The position numbers and the translations under genes are program-made. A model generated the notes under the pieces. The model did not search any database and had not been told where the DNA came from. It saw only the letters and a list, made by a program, of their open reading frames with translations. 64,000 nt of DNA from Baylisascaris procyonis (lineage: Eukaryota > Nematoda > Chromadorea > Rhabditida > Ascarididae), in assembly GCA_037389465.1 (NCBI GenBank), contig JAZARR010000214.1, forward strand, positions 5,766,001 to 5,830,000. The letters are read 5' to 3'. Below are positions 10,855-24,453 of this stretch, piece after piece (the first letter of the stretch is position 1; each line of letters opens with the position of its first letter).

Positions 10855-12301
10855 CTTGTATCACTTTCACTTCTACGATAGCGCTCAGTTTCCGATCGGG
10901 AACACTCTCGTTCGACCTCATCCACATCCGATAACTGCTCATTCCAAAGTTCACGACGTGTGGGTAACCTTGATACTGTCTGAAGTATATCACATAGATA
11001 TTAATTAAACCGGAAATGATTACTCAAACAAAATTTATTTCAATATAAAATCGATTAAAAAATAGAATATTAAATAGTGGGAAATATAATTTTCCATGAT
11101 TGATGAGTGAGTATATTATTATCTATTCGTCACGGATATTTGAAATTTCATGTTATTAACTAAAGATAGTCAACCGGAAAAGAGCTTATCCAGAACTACT
11201 CTAGCTTCATTAGCCCAATATCGTGAGCAATTATCCATCAAGTGAATCAATGGGAATCAAAAAGAATTTATAATTGACAAACTCTCGTTTTTGCAGCCTT
11301 TAAGCAATATTGCTTCCTTTCGAAGCTATCATCCACTATTGCAAGCTCGATGAATTCATAAAGGATATTCGATGAAAAATTTCATGAAAGTGCCACCTTT
11401 TCAAAATTTTTTTAAACATATGAATGGCTTTTAATCAAAATGGAATAAGCAATTCAATAAACGATACCTAGCATTTAGTATTCAAAAATTGAAAAACATT
11501 CGATTCGACTTTTTTTTTTTTGGCGATGAAATAGGAAGACAATAAAAAAGCTCATTGCAAAGATGAAAAATTCTAGTCAGTGCCTGATATCTTCAAAACA
11601 AAATAACAGATAATGGACATTATGTTCTTCATTTGTCATTTCCTGTAGATCACAGTTGCGTTCATTGCACTAGTGATTGCTAAATGCAATCATGCAAATA
11701 ATCAATTATCCACTATAATCGATCGCGTCCGAGCATATTCATCAAATACAATTGAATTTGGCAATATTAAAGAAGATAGCTTACGAGTTTATAATTTTTT
11801 CATCTCGATCCGTAAACTCTACACTTAGGTGCCAAATTTACAATTATAAAGAGGAAATTTTAAGGTTTTTTAAAGTGTTTTTGTGAATTTGTCACTACAA
11901 AGCATCTTATGGTAGTGTTTTATTTCTGCGCATATATATGTACTACATCTACCTATTAAGTAATTCTATGTCGGAGGTGACTAAAGCTAGGGCTATGAAA
12001 TTTTAGAATTATAATAGATATCAGAAAACTTATCGTATATAAACTTTTTGCTCAAAAAAAACATAGGAAATTTATAGTGCTGAAAGTTTGCATTCAAGAA
12101 ATAAGATAAAAAATCCCCGATGTTCAAAGTGAACAAGAAATGCGAGCATACCGTTGTACAATCATTGAGCCATTGTAAATAATCATCAACGTCATCATAT
12201 TTCGATTTCGTTATGCATTTAAGCATTGCCACACGTAATTCCTCTTTGTCATGTTCACTTTGGCTATGCGATGAATCACTTTGCCTATCGGTTTCCGCAT
12301 C
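10855..12301 (-). CDS. Two acidic/charged exons of a larger gene
   Basis: Exon A (12301-12152) lies between acceptor ATAATTCAG and donor ACG|GTATGC. It codes 50 residues, starting DAETDRQSDSSHSQSEHDK, with a helical core (EELRVAMLKCITK) and DDVDDYLQWLNDC. Exon B (10979-10855; acceptor ATACTTCAG, donor AG|GTAACG) codes 41 more, highly charged (TVSRLPTRRELWNEQLSD then an E/R/S-rich tail). Phases agree (0 to 0; B ends in phase 2). The intron is about 1.2 kb. The first exon lies upstream, and the next could lie in 10.2-10.45 kb or at 9802. The product looks like an intracellular scaffold or regulatory region; no family recognised. The opposite strand of exon B has a weaker open frame. Confidence 0.6.
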
Positions 12302-14865
12302 CTGAATTATCATTTCACTTGTACGATTTTTACGGGAATCTCAACAATGATTACCGTTCCACTCTATTTTAAACCCCCTGTCTGTTTTGGAAATCAAAAA
12401 AAATACTATAGAGGCAACAATGAAGAGTGTCATTTGAAAAATTCCCATGTGCGTTGAAGCATTTTCACAGGGGAGCGAATTTCCATCTAATCAAACAAAA
12501 CAAATAAAGGTGAGATGAACTTTTCCGACAGCAAAAACTTAGCAAGCGAAATTCGAGCCACAAATGATGAAAAATAGAAAGACAAATAAGAAAATTTCAA
12601 ATTCCATGTCATCAGATTTGAATTTCTATTCGGCACGTCAACGTTCAAGAATTAAGAAAATTATTTATAGCTAAATTAAAAGAGATCCATCCGAAACGAT
12701 ATCAATACTTAGTACAAATAATTGAGCAAATAGAACGCTTAACACTTTCCAATGGCAAAAAGAAAGAATGCAACGACGAAATTTACTGAAGTAGATGGCT
12801 AAAATTTAAAAGACATCGACTTAAACATTAGAATGAAAATCAACATTTGAATTATCTTGATTTACATATAGATATATTTAAATACACTCCAATTCTGCAA
12901 ATATTAGATGAGATTTTTCAAAAATCGAAAGTATAACTTCAAAAAATACTATAGGAAATTAAAAAAACCCCATTACAGCTCCATCTAAGACGTTTTCAGC
13001 AAATCTTTAAGTTAAAATCGTTCAACGTTTGATCTTTGCATCGGTTTCAACAGTTAATTGCTAAGGAAAATCGTAACGCGATGGTATAGTACTGTTTGTT
13101 TTTGCTTAACGGCTCAAAACCTTAGAAACAAAATACTACGTACTTCTTGGACATGGAAACCTGACCTTAGTATCTGCTGACTAGAAAATCTAGTCTTCAT
13201 ATTTGCTAGTGGAAAAAGTTCGACCTTTATGTATTTCTTAGAGAAATATTAAGAGATGTTAAGAAGCTAACCCTATTACGTAGAATCGTTGATGCAAGTT
13301 CAGAAAGTTCATCGACACCTAAAAATGAAAATATAATGAAAAAAAAATCGATCAAATAAAGTAAAAAATTTCAAATTTTATCCAAAAATATAAGAATTAT
13401 TTTTAATATTTGAAAAACTTGATTCTATTTCGAAAAAGAAAAACCAGAAAATATTTATCATTTGAAAATTGAATGATCATTTCAAATTCTGATGAAAACA
13501 AAATTTGATGAAGCATTGTTGATAATAATAATGTTTTTTTTTGTTTTTTTTTTTGAAATATAAAGAAACATTTTAATTGGGGAAAATTGTTGAAAATGTA
13601 TTTATATTTGCATCAATTTTACGATGCTCTTCGAAATACTTTCAGTGAACCTCTTTATATACGACTATCTATATTTTGTACACTTTGCACTTTCAGTCTG
13701 CATGCATGAGAGATTTTTTGCATTAGCGAAAAGGAAGTAAAACTTTTTCATTTTAAATTTTATTACACCAGACATAACAATTTCTACTCAATGCTCTTCT
13801 CCACTGTCAGCCTCTTCTCATTGCTGAGAAAAAAAAATCTAAAATCATCGAAAATATAGAAATTTTTAACGCTTAATTAATAAAAGAATGTAGTTTCATT
13901 TGTTGCACTTACAATTATTCTATATTACTTCTAGAAATGTTCATTACTTAAAATAAATAGTAATAAATATTATTTATTACTATTATTACTAGAAATTACT
14001 TATTACTAGAAATCTATATTATTATTTATTATTCGAAATGCTTAAAATAGTAATGAATAGTAAAAAGCTTAGAAAGTAATAAATTTTAAGAAGTAAGAAA
14101 TTTTAATTCGAAATCATGTTGAATATTTATCAAATGTATATTTTATATTCAAGAAATTCAAAAAAGTTTAATCTCTATCAACTTCCGATTTCAAATGCAT
14201 GAAGCTTGAATGACGCCAATATTGATGTGAACTAAAAAGCTCAAATTCAGTGCATTTGAATGCATTAAAGAATGGCGGAAATTGCTTGAGTATTGAACAA
14301 GAAAAAATTCGTCATAAAATATGATGGAATCAGTGATCTCGAAAATTCTCCCAGTATGAATGCTAGAATTAGTAATATTATATAGAAAACGAGCAACTAC
14401 TTCGAAAGAAGTATGTTTGAAGCGGAATAAACACATTCACAAAAATCTTCAACAGGAAGTCAATAAAAATATATATTTATTGCCGATGCTTAATATAGCA
14501 TGAAAATTACATCATTTCAACAAACAAATTACATCGTTTAAAGAGCAAAGAAATTAAATTATTCGCTTTCCCATTTTTTTTATCAAAGTCGACTTCGATG
14601 AGAAACTAAACCTCTAAGCTCGGCAATAGTAGCGATTCTATGTTGAGATTTTTCAGAGCATATATAACAAGTAATAATTCCATTGAACAGTTATTATATT
14701 TCCATCATACTTTTCACTATTTAAGCTAATTCACTTGTAAGCAGAGTGTTTATGAGGGAAAGTTTCAGAAAATATGTGAATTGATAGGAAAATTTCTGCA
14801 GGGGATAGATTAAGCGCATTATTAAGAAGCATTTTCTACGAAAATATGAATATTGGTGATCAGAA
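12302..14865. other. Non-coding interval with a TAA-rich tract
   Basis: No gene supported. From about 13,950 to 14,100 there is a degenerate tract of TAATAAATA/TTATTACTA units. A minus-strand open frame (14436-14191) lacks a start and good splice sites. Confidence 0.35.
13950..14100. repeat. Degenerate TAATAAAT/ATTATTTA-rich minisatellite
   Basis: Repeated TAATAAATA, TTATTACTA and AGTAATAAA words in both orientations, with enough substitutions that no exact unit length holds. Confidence 0.5.
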
Positions 14866-16357
14866 TTAACCATTTTGAGGATTATGTTGATCATCTTTAA
14901 TTACAACGGGACTTGGTGAACCTTCCGATCTACGCAATAATTTAGGTGCCTCTCTTTGTACAAGACCAAGTTCGATGCCATGGAATTGTGAGAGATCCAC
15001 TTTTTCACCTGAAATTTATCACAGTAGTGGTTCATAACCGCAGCAATATCAATATCAGAAAAATTCCAAATTGGAGGAAAAAAAACAAAGAAGATTGAAA
15101 AAAAAAAAACTTTAAAAGAGTCTATTTTAAATAAAATATATTCTTTTCGAGATTTTTTAAAAAATATATTTAGATTTTAAATAAAAATTCAATTTAAAAT
15201 ATCGAGAGTATTTCGCTATAATTGTTTTAACAAATTCAGCTCACTCATACGTCATTATAATCGAAAAACAAATAAAAAACTTATGGAAACATACCATCCG
15301 GAAATTTCAATGTTGAGAAACCATTTAAATAGAGTGTATAATAGATATTATGCAAATGATCAATATGATCTTGGAGAATCATTTGTAAATGCTGAAAGAA
15401 AAAATTTATTTCGCATACGAATCAAAAAAATTTTCATATATCATAAATTATCAGTTAAAAATGATAACAGATCAATCAATTGAATTAGTCATCCGATCAT
15501 TCAATCAATCAATCACAGATCAATTATAAATCAATCAATCGATCATTGAAGTTAATCACTCAATCATATAATCATTCATTCAATCAACTATTCAAATCAA
15601 AAAAAGAATCGATTCATTTAAGAATTGCATATCAACAATGATGTTCATGAAATATTAGTGGTAGCAGAGAATAGACATACTAAATATCGTCAATGCATTT
15701 CTTTACGTATGGATCTATCTTTTTATGGGCAAAAAAATTTGGCGCCGCAAAAATTCTGGGAAAATTCAACAAGATTTCAATTGATTAAACGATAATGCTC
15801 GAATTCAACAATATTCGAAAACGAATTTTTTTTTGCTTCCATTTCAATTTAGTAGCGTTCCCTATGCAAAACGTAAGCTGAATGAATAAATATTTCAAAA
15901 TTCATGAGTGGAAACGACCTTTCTCATTGAATTTCAAACGAAATGATATTTAAAGGTGAAAAATTCTATAAAGTAGTGGCAGCAATAACGATGAAACCCA
16001 ACAACCATTACTCAGAAGAAAAAGACAGAAAAAGAGTATCAGCGTCGGAAAAAAACTGCATGTATCGGTGGGTAGAGATATATACTTGAAAAAGATCCTA
16101 TCGTTTAGAAGTGCTCTAAATTTTTCTTGAATCTATTTTACCACTACTCAATATCGTCAAAAAAAAGCGGAAATTTTTATGCTACAACTGTGGCTGCAAT
16201 AAAAATATTACCACTTTTATGAAGTCTAGATAAGACACACCTGAAAACGTGCACGAAATGATTCATTCTCGCGAAGAAGTGATGAATTACTCATTGATAG
16301 TTGACACATCAACTTCTGATAGTGTTCATGAATATCTTTCGGCTCATGACTTCCATT
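14866..16357 (-). CDS. C-terminal part of a coiled-coil-like protein, three exons
   Basis: Exon 1 (16357-16241; acceptor GATTATTTAG, donor TTTTCAG|GTGTGT) codes 39 residues, NGSHEPKDIHEHYQKLMCQL onwards, with a leucine-spaced helix ending RENESFRARFQ. Exon 2 (15391-15295; TTCTTTCAG, donor G|GTATGT) codes HLQMILQDHIDHLHNIYYTL then NGFSTLKFPD. Exon 3 (15008-14866; AAATTTCAG) codes EKVDLSQFHGIELGLVQREA, then a Ser/Pro-rich tail (RRSEGSPSP) and TAA. Phases match at every junction (0, 0, 1) and all sites are near consensus, so this is the firmest model in the window. It is the 3' end; earlier exons lie at higher coordinates (a possible one at about 17,700 ends in the right phase with weak sites). 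The role is unknown. A dimerising helix followed by a phosphorylatable tail is inferred from composition. No bZIP basic region is visible. Confidence 0.75.
15472..15598. repeat. Degenerate ATCA/TCAA repeat
   Basis: Imperfect tandem ATCAATCA/TCATTCAA words over about 125 bp, inside an intron of the gene at 14,866-16,357. Confidence 0.6.
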
Positions 16358-19300
16358 CTAAATAATCGAATATTTACTCTCTGAAGAATTGCCAATTTTA
16401 CTAACTTTCAATCATGAGGTTGATTAAATCTGCTAGTTATATGTTTTAACCACATGGTGGACTAGATCTCCTCTGATAATTATTATAAATATATTATCAC
16501 ATCGTTTATCATTTCACATCGTTTATGTCGCATTTCATAGAACTTATATAGTATAAGCAAATAGTCTTTTCAATCCTCTAGGCAACATGGCCCCATTCAA
16601 TGTGTTGTTTGTTGCTTTGAGCATTTAATCGAAAAGAGACGGAAGTACGCTTTTGCGCACATGTCAAAGTATGTAACTTCTCATAAATGGATAATTAGTT
16701 TTTACGATGCTTTCACAACAATGATTTCCATGAAAACATAAGTAAAACTCTTTTCTACTTGAAATAAATGACTGCCAACGTCATCAAAGACGATTTAAAA
16801 TACTTCCGCCCGGAAGTTATGCAAATCGTTCATGCAAATATTGCAATTATTATGCATTAGAAAGAGTGCTGTAAGAATATTTGTTAGAATCAGCAATATT
16901 TGATGATTTTTGCCTGCTAAATTGTTGAAGAAAAAAAATCGACGAAAATATGTCTATGTTTTCCAATTGATTGTGCAATATTTGCGCGAAACACACCATA
17001 ATATATTAAATTTCGATCAATTCATCTAGTTCAACTCGGCGATGATCAGTGATCAAAAATTCTTTTTGCCGTCGCTTCGGCAACAATCAGCTAAACAATT
17101 TTTGATTGGCCGTAAATCGAACAATCGATGAATGAATCTTATGGGATATCCCGTAAAGAGCGAGAAAGTGCTCGTCACAGTTCTAAACGACTCTCGAAAT
17201 CAAATCTGGGCAAGGGAAGATGCAGGAAAAGATCATGGTAGATTTTCTTTGATTTCATTTGAAGAGGTCATAGAAGTGGGAGGATATAGTTAGGTCTAAA
17301 ATTGCTTAAATAGATCAAACTTGAATATAAAGCATCGGCAAGTTAAGATTGTAACTACAACCGCTATTAACCGCGAAGGGAAAGTTTCAAGCGAATAAAA
17401 GGGATATTTTTATTGGCCAAATCATTAATCAGATCAATACATAGAATTCAAATCGATAATTCTGTAGTCAATCGGTTTATTTCCAATTATGCAAAGAATG
17501 GGGATTTAGTAAGGCAAAATTGATGCCACTAGAAAAGAATTCACAATTACTTTCGAATTACTATGAATGATGCTCGCATAACGATAATCTATAGAAGCTC
17601 AGGGTTTCCTAAGCAAGAGAATCTGCCAACAAACCATATTCGAGACGTGTCCCATCTCATACATCGATATGCTTCGATCAGTCTCCAAAACTGGTTGCTT
17701 CAAAACGTCACTTATATATTTCTTTATATAATCGTATGTGCTCTGAAAAAAAAAAAGAGATTGATCTCCATAATTCAGATAAATTTATAGGTTCGACTAT
17801 TGGGAAAGAAACGGACGAAAATAAAAGAAGTGAAAAAAAATTTTCTAATGAAATCGGCAATTTCTTTTTGCAATACTATAGTTGTGTCAGAGTTGTTACA
17901 TATTGGCAATAGAATACGCAAATGCAACAATCGCCTTATAGGTGAAATACAATAGAAACCTTCTATAATGACATAGTAATGTACTATTTGTATCAAACTT
18001 AATCATACAATTATGGTAATAAGTTAATAATTAAAGACGAGATATTAGAGGGTTTGGTAGTGTAATTAGGCTATAGATTATGCTCTATATCTAATTTGAT
18101 CACCTTCGCTGCCTTGGTCAATAATTGGCCGATGGATATCAAACACACATATATACAAGTATATATGGACGTACAAATGCGTAGGCGTGTACATACAAAC
18201 AACATATAGATATACGAATAAACAGATAGAAATATACGCTTATTTCCAGCTAAAACGATAAAGAAGACATAGCATCGAGAAATGCTAATTGGTTGTGTCA
18301 TAACTGAATCGCTTCTAGTATTATTTATGAATAATTAAACCTTTCGATTAATTTATTCGAAATGAAAAACGATAACGGAAAAAAAGCTGAAAATTTAAAT
18401 AAATTAAAAAAAAAAACTTTACGCTAGAAAAAATTCTATAAGCTGAATGCATCAAAGATCACCAAAGTATGAGGAATTAAGTTAACGCACTAACACATGT
18501 GCATTTTCACTGAGCCATAATGAAATTCACTTCGAACAAGTTGCCCTCTTTTAATTAAAAAAAAAAACACGCTTCAATTAAGCAAAAGCGAAATACATAC
18601 TGATGGTTACCGTATAATTTAGATGAATTCATCTTAAACAACTTTTCTTTCATTTACTTTGCTTCTTTTACCAACTAATTCCCCATATTATTTAGTGACT
18701 TTTCATCTTCATATTCGTCTAATATTTTAACCACAATCAACTTTAAGTTATACACATATGTAATATAGTGTAAATAAAATTGTTGTTTGATTTATTGATG
18801 AAAAAAAATTACGAAAAAGATAATAATAATTGCTCAGAAAGAACATTTAAGGCTCTGAATTCATTTTTGCATATTTTTATTAATGCTGAAACTATTTTTT
18901 TATTTAAAATATTTCTTTTTTTTCAAACGAAGCAATATGCAAATAATATAAGATAGGTTTATCATAAGAGCAACACAATTTAAAGAATACAATGCCTCGC
19001 AAACTAAAGCAAATTGAATAATCGTTTGTATGACGGCTTTCTTTTTAAGCGATCATATTCTTCGACTCGATATTCAATCGACAATAATCCGATCGGTGAA
19101 TACCCTCATTAATTATAATTTTTTTTGCAAAGTGAATATTATCAAACTTTTGAACATCAATATCGAATTTTGCAAAGTCAAATAATCAAAACTCTTTCAA
19201 ATTTATGAGTGATTTTAATCATAGAAATTCATTGAAACATATATTGCGATATTGAGCAAAAAAAAAAGTTTATAAAATATATACTAATTCATTCATTCAT

Positions 19301-20250
19301 CTTAAGAAATGAGAGCAAATTTTCACAACGTTGATGAGAAATATCAAAGCGTAGTACGAGAGTGAAAATTGAGATATTTAATTACAACTTGTGAAGTCAA
19401 CTGAATGCACAAATAAGGATTTATGGATACGTCAATATACAAAGAAGCTTATAAGACGAGAGAACGAACATGGTAACCAATGAGGTGTGAAAATATAACG
19501 TGAATGAAGCGCTCAGACGATAATAATCGGCGTTGCTATGTACCTTAGCGGATAAAGTCGAGCTTATTCATTCGGCTTTTATAATAGCTATGCAATCAAC
19601 AACGTCATCTTTTGAAATTTTATAAAGGCGATTCGCATACACAAATAAATTAGTCTCTGAATCAATATCTACGCAAAACGAATAATCGGCCACTAAATTC
19701 TTACGAAGAACATCATAATATAATTGTATCATTTGTGCCACAAATTTTTAATACCAGCGGCCTTACGTGATTGTTTATTGATAAGAAATCTTCTAGCATT
19801 CATAGATACAATATTTGAAATGGGAAAATTCATTTTTGGAATAATAATTAAAGAAAGATTGAAGAAGCGATGAAAATTTTCTTTCAAATCGCTAATTTAT
19901 AGAATAGAAAATAGGGTGAGAAAAGTATTTTCAATACCACATCTTTAGTGAATATGTTTTTTTCTTTATGATCTCATTGCATACTTAACAACATTATTGT
20001 TTATAAATAATTTATTTATAGTCATCTAGTGAACAGGGTTTTAATTAGCAGGGTTTTGTTATTATAAGCCGAAAAAGTTTCCTCTCTAATATAAAATTTT
20101 CTTAGAATCAACCTAAATACCATATAATCAAATAAAAAAAAAATTTTTAAACGAATCGTTTCAAAGGGCAATCCAGTAGGATGAAAGAAAATATGATCGT
20201 ATTAATACCTGTTCCATTGAAAAATAATCTCGAAAAGGAATATTTCTTGC
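16358..20250. other. Mostly non-coding interval
   Basis: Contains a small frame at 17,132-17,293 (listed separately) and a GC-richer patch at 17,563-17,715. That patch is open on both strands (minus: FWRLIEAYRCMRWDTS), but neither strand can be chosen. A minus-strand frame at 18,301-18,071 has usable splice sites but reads through alternating purine/pyrimidine low-complexity DNA. Nothing else seen. Confidence 0.35.
17132..17293 (+). CDS. Small open reading frame, 53 aa
   Basis: ATG-initiated frame reading MNLMGYPVKSEKVLVTVLND then RNQIWAREDAGKDHGRFSLI and ending EVIEVGGYS. Codon composition is balanced and GC is higher than the flanks. An overlapping frame starting 4 nt upstream (ATG 17,128, MNESYGISRKERESARHS...) is basic and ends after 37 codons. 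A possible donor (CATG|GTAGAT) lies in both. Either frame could be the 5' coding exon of a longer gene. No domain recognised. Confidence 0.3.
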   Translation: MNLMGYPVKSEKVLVTVLNDSRNQIWAREDAGKDHGRFSLISFEEVIEVGGYS

Positions 20251-20318
20251 CATGATAAGTTCCGTGACTGTTAAAATGAACTATAACTTCCATGTGGATT
20301 TTAAATTTGTTAATCGGT

Positions 20319-20342
20319 TTTATTTATTTATTTATTTATTTC
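20319..20342. repeat. TTTA microsatellite
   Basis: Six near-perfect TTTA/TTAT units; makes the surrounding open frame low-complexity. Confidence 0.8.
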
Positions 20343-21710
20343 TTTTGAACGGCAAATCACAAAGTTCACATTTTTCAATTATTTCAAATAAATATTTATT
20401 TATTTACGCATTTATTAGTTTTTTTTGTCCCTTTGTAGTACCTCTCCCCCTCCCCTCTCCTCATTGTTCAATAATAATAAAAAGTTTTTCTTACTAAAAA
20501 CAAAGAAAATGTCAGCAATTCGTAGATGGCCATTTGTCGCATAAATTATTTCACTCAATTCGTATGCATTCGAATATCGAATGTTCGCCTAACTCAATTG
20601 TCGACCGAAACAAAAATCCAACAACTAAATTGTTCAATCAAGCGAAAAGCTTGCGAAAACAATGAGAATTATTGCGTAACATAAAGTATTTCGTTGTAAT
20701 ACGAGAATTTGCAACATAATTGTGAAGACTGCGCGATTATTGAAGAAATTCGCCAACAATTTGATTTAGATTCTTACAATTTTTTTTTGTTAATTATTTC
20801 GAGTTATTGTCGACTATTTGAAGCTTAAAGTTAAAAGTAATTGTTGAAATCCTCTAATATATGCTATAGATGAAAGACCTAATCGAACGTAATTTTTAAA
20901 GTGTAATGTAGTGAGATCTCATAATTCAATAGATAAGACACGATTTAATTTCTATTACATCGCTATAAATGCCTATTTTTGACTACGCTAAATGAAAAAT
21001 ATTGGTAGAGTAATCTACAAAGTTTGGCAACATATATCGCATCCGGTTTTAGCTATACATATGCACGATTTTTTTTAGACTAATTTGGATTCACATTATG
21101 AAGATGATTCGAGACGAAACTTCTCGACGATTATTTTCCTCCGATTATTAAAACATTTTTTAATAAACGGAAGCAATTCGATGAGCTTATTTTATATTCA
21201 CATACTCAAAGCCTATATTCACATAAGTAATTAATTTGGAACGTTACTACATCAAGACAACTAGTTGAATGAATGTCAAAAAATCTCATTAATGATTCGT
21301 GTGATAGACATTCTTAGTCGACAATATGTCAATATCAGCTAAAAATTTTACATCTCGTCTTCTATGACAGTGAATGTCAATTCGTTGCGGCTAATATTTT
21401 TACGCAGAGCTCGTGTTCTCATGATGCAAATGCTTATGCTATCAAATATCACTTTTGCACATACGAATATCAATTCCAATTTTAAAAAAAAGTTGTTAGC
21501 TCTATTTTTAAGGGTTGAAGTCACTTACTTGAACGAAATTATAGTTTGAAATCAATCGTTTGATCAGATAACATTGTAAAATCGATAAAGAACTGGCTTA
21601 CTAGGCAAAAAGTTTTAAAATATCATTGCATTAAATGATATCCACTAAGGATCTCTTCGATATGCCTAATCGAAAAAAAAAATGCTTAGTTCAAACTCAG
21701 ACGGAAAATT

Positions 21711-21765
21711 GTCAACCAACGGGATCGAATCTGCGACCTTTCAACAAACAATGAAACCGGTTGAC
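21711..21765 (-). other. tRNA-like relic with closed ends
   Basis: The 55-nt segment is closed by a perfect 7-bp pair (GTCAACC with GGTTGAC). On the minus strand it contains AGATTCGATCC, close to the tRNA B-box/T-loop consensus. It is too short for a tRNA, lacks an A box, and its would-be T-stem does not pair. It is best seen as an eroded tRNA-derived element, or as coincidence. Confidence 0.25.
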
Positions 21766-24453
21766 TTTGACGCGATCAACAAAAGCATATATGCAAAAAT
21801 TTGCGGAAATCGCATACACAATGGATGCAAGTAATGCATAATGAAGATGATATTACTTCGCTACAAATATAAGTAAACGCTGATATGCATAACGATGTGA
21901 TAGTGGAAGGGAAGGCAACGCTTCCGCATGCAATTCACACTGAAATAATTTAGAAGAAAAAACACGCTCATCGTGCATCGATAGTAATGTGATTGTTGTC
22001 ATAGTCGACGATTATTGAATAAAGCTTAATTCAACTGTTGCTAGCTACAAAATAAACGTTAGTCTAATATATGAAACATTTTCTAAAACTTATATGTTGG
22101 CTTTAATTTTAAAGCCAATATGAAACATATATTTAATTTTTGTTGAAATAATTATTGAAGATTAATTAGTGACAAAAAGAAATCAAATATATGAAAAAAA
22201 ATTCTCTGAGATTTTCAATCCAAAAATTATTTTAGTCAATAAATTAAAAGATAAAATACAATGAAAGAGAGGATTTTGAAAGAAAAAAAAAACTCTAAAT
22301 TAAAAGACATAGGAATATTATTGCAAACTATAACCGTCATGCATTGAACAATCTAATCAACGGATAAGTTTAAGCATAAGCATCATAAATTAATAAAATA
22401 GAAATGAAGAAGGAATTTTTATCGAAAGCGATAAAACGTTAACCAATAGCGGAATGTATGTATGTGAGAAATGCACTATGAACGATAAAGAAAAAGTCGA
22501 TATTTTTATGCGTCTAACGAATGCAAAATAAATTCATTGTCAATGAAAAAAAAAGCGACGTTTTTTTCATTGAGAAAAAAATGAAAAGTTGGAAAAATAA
22601 ATTTCGCATGAGTTAAAATGAAAATCATTGCGAAATTCAATTTTCACACTCAAATGTTAGAATTCATTCACTCATTAGCAATGTCAATAATTTCATTTTT
22701 TATCTATCATTTCAAAATTTAAACGAAAAAGAAGAAAAATATTTGAGAAGAATGGAAAAAGGAGATAGAACGATATGCGCTTTTTAGATTTTGCTCATAT
22801 GATCGACTAATTTCACAAGTCATCAAAAATCGCTAATTGATGAAAAAAAAAGAAAACAACTTATTGTAATCATCGATAGTAATTGTGTTATCATAGAGAA
22901 CACATAAACTGCAATATCTCTGCAATCAACATTTGTGTGAATATATATGTGTAATAAAATGCCTGAGAATGAATTACATCGACATTGAGGGCAATCGGCT
23001 CACAATGAGAGAGCATAATTCAGCGAATTGCCGTTTAGCCAAGATGTGATTAAAAATGCAAATTGGTTTGTTGGCTAGGTATTTTTTTAAGTGAGAATTT
23101 GCTAACCGAACTTTTATTAAGAATGCAAATCAAATCCCCTAAGCGAGGCAATAAAGAAATGCAAATTCGTTGAGCAAGGAAGTGATTCAACGGACATACA
23201 TGAAGTAGTTAGTTATCAGATGAAATTACTACCTAATGAATATTCTAGATGAGTTTTTAATTATAGAAGGTAATGAATCCCAAGGTATTTTTACAACGAG
23301 AAAATTTAAACAAATTTTTGGCCTACTTAGAATGGTCGCTTCATTTGCATATATCATGAGCAAATTTCATATTGATTTTCGCTTATTAAGCAACTCTTTA
23401 AAGCTCACTTCCTCACTGAAATGTTAGCAATCGCTCGAGCGGCTAAATTCATATGTCACATAACGTTACTCTAAGCGTAATCCAACCTCAATACTGCATG
23501 TACTAATTTCATTAGCGTCGCAGAGGGTGTTTGAAAAGTATTCTCTCTCTTATTTCACTATAAATTAGATTAAGGTGAAATTCCTTTCATCCATTTCCTT
23601 TCCCTCTCTCTCAATTTGATACTTTTATGCGATGTAAATTTGAAAACATTCAATTTCTAAATAAAACGCTAACGTATGCTTCGGATAGTATACAGAATAG
23701 AGCCATAAGGAACAAAACTTGTATGATATTATATCACAGCATTCCATTTCATATTCACAACATACCATATATTATGTCGTAAATGCATTTCATAGCATAT
23801 TTGATTATTTGAGAAAAAAAAAAGCGCAATTTCCACTGTTTTCGATAAAAATTTCTTTTTGATTTCAACATTTAAACGCTAATATGCCAAAAAGATTACA
23901 TTCAATTGATAACTTATGCACCAGTGAAGTGAAGAAATCATACGGCACCACTAAGAAAACAATATTCATTGATATTGAGACTACAAAATAACCCCTCATA
24001 AAAAATTTTCGTATTTAAGTATTTTTGTCATGAAGTTGACGCATTACGATGAGCATATTTTAAAAGTTCTGCAGCAATCATCTCCTTTAAAATATCTCTC
24101 TTCCAAGAAAAAAATCACATCATGCAAGACCACTCTGTATTGTTCTTTCATGAATAGAAGAAAACCGACAATAATTGCATATTAAATCTCAAGTGGGCAA
24201 TCCACTGAAAAAGGAGGACTAGAGAACATGAATGATTCGGTAGGACGTTTAAGATGAACGATGAACATATTGGACCTATGGTCGCCTGAAACAGAAAGTA
24301 AAAATGCTTTTTTTTTTCAGGAAAGGGCGTTGCACTATGAGTGAATAGCGTCGTGCATCTGCTAGTGACGTTGCGCTAATGAATGCACACATATTAGCGC
24401 TTGAAAGACACATAAAGCCGCATTCCACAAACGCAATAACTTTTCAGCCCCAT
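21766..24453. other. Mostly non-coding interval
   Basis: No spliced gene supported. One ATG-initiated 63-codon frame on the plus strand (23,236-23,427, MNILDEFLIIEGNESQGIFT...) is protein-like, with a donor-like AAG|GTAATG inside it; I give it about 0.2. The rest is AT-rich. Confidence 0.35.

Noticed and set aside
18071..18301. Minus-strand open frame with TCGTTTTAG acceptor and AAG|GTGATC donor
   Set aside because: Codes through alternating TATA/GTGT low-complexity DNA; composition does not look selected as protein.
20252..20497. 81-codon plus-strand frame
   Set aside because: Driven by a TTTA repeat and T-runs.
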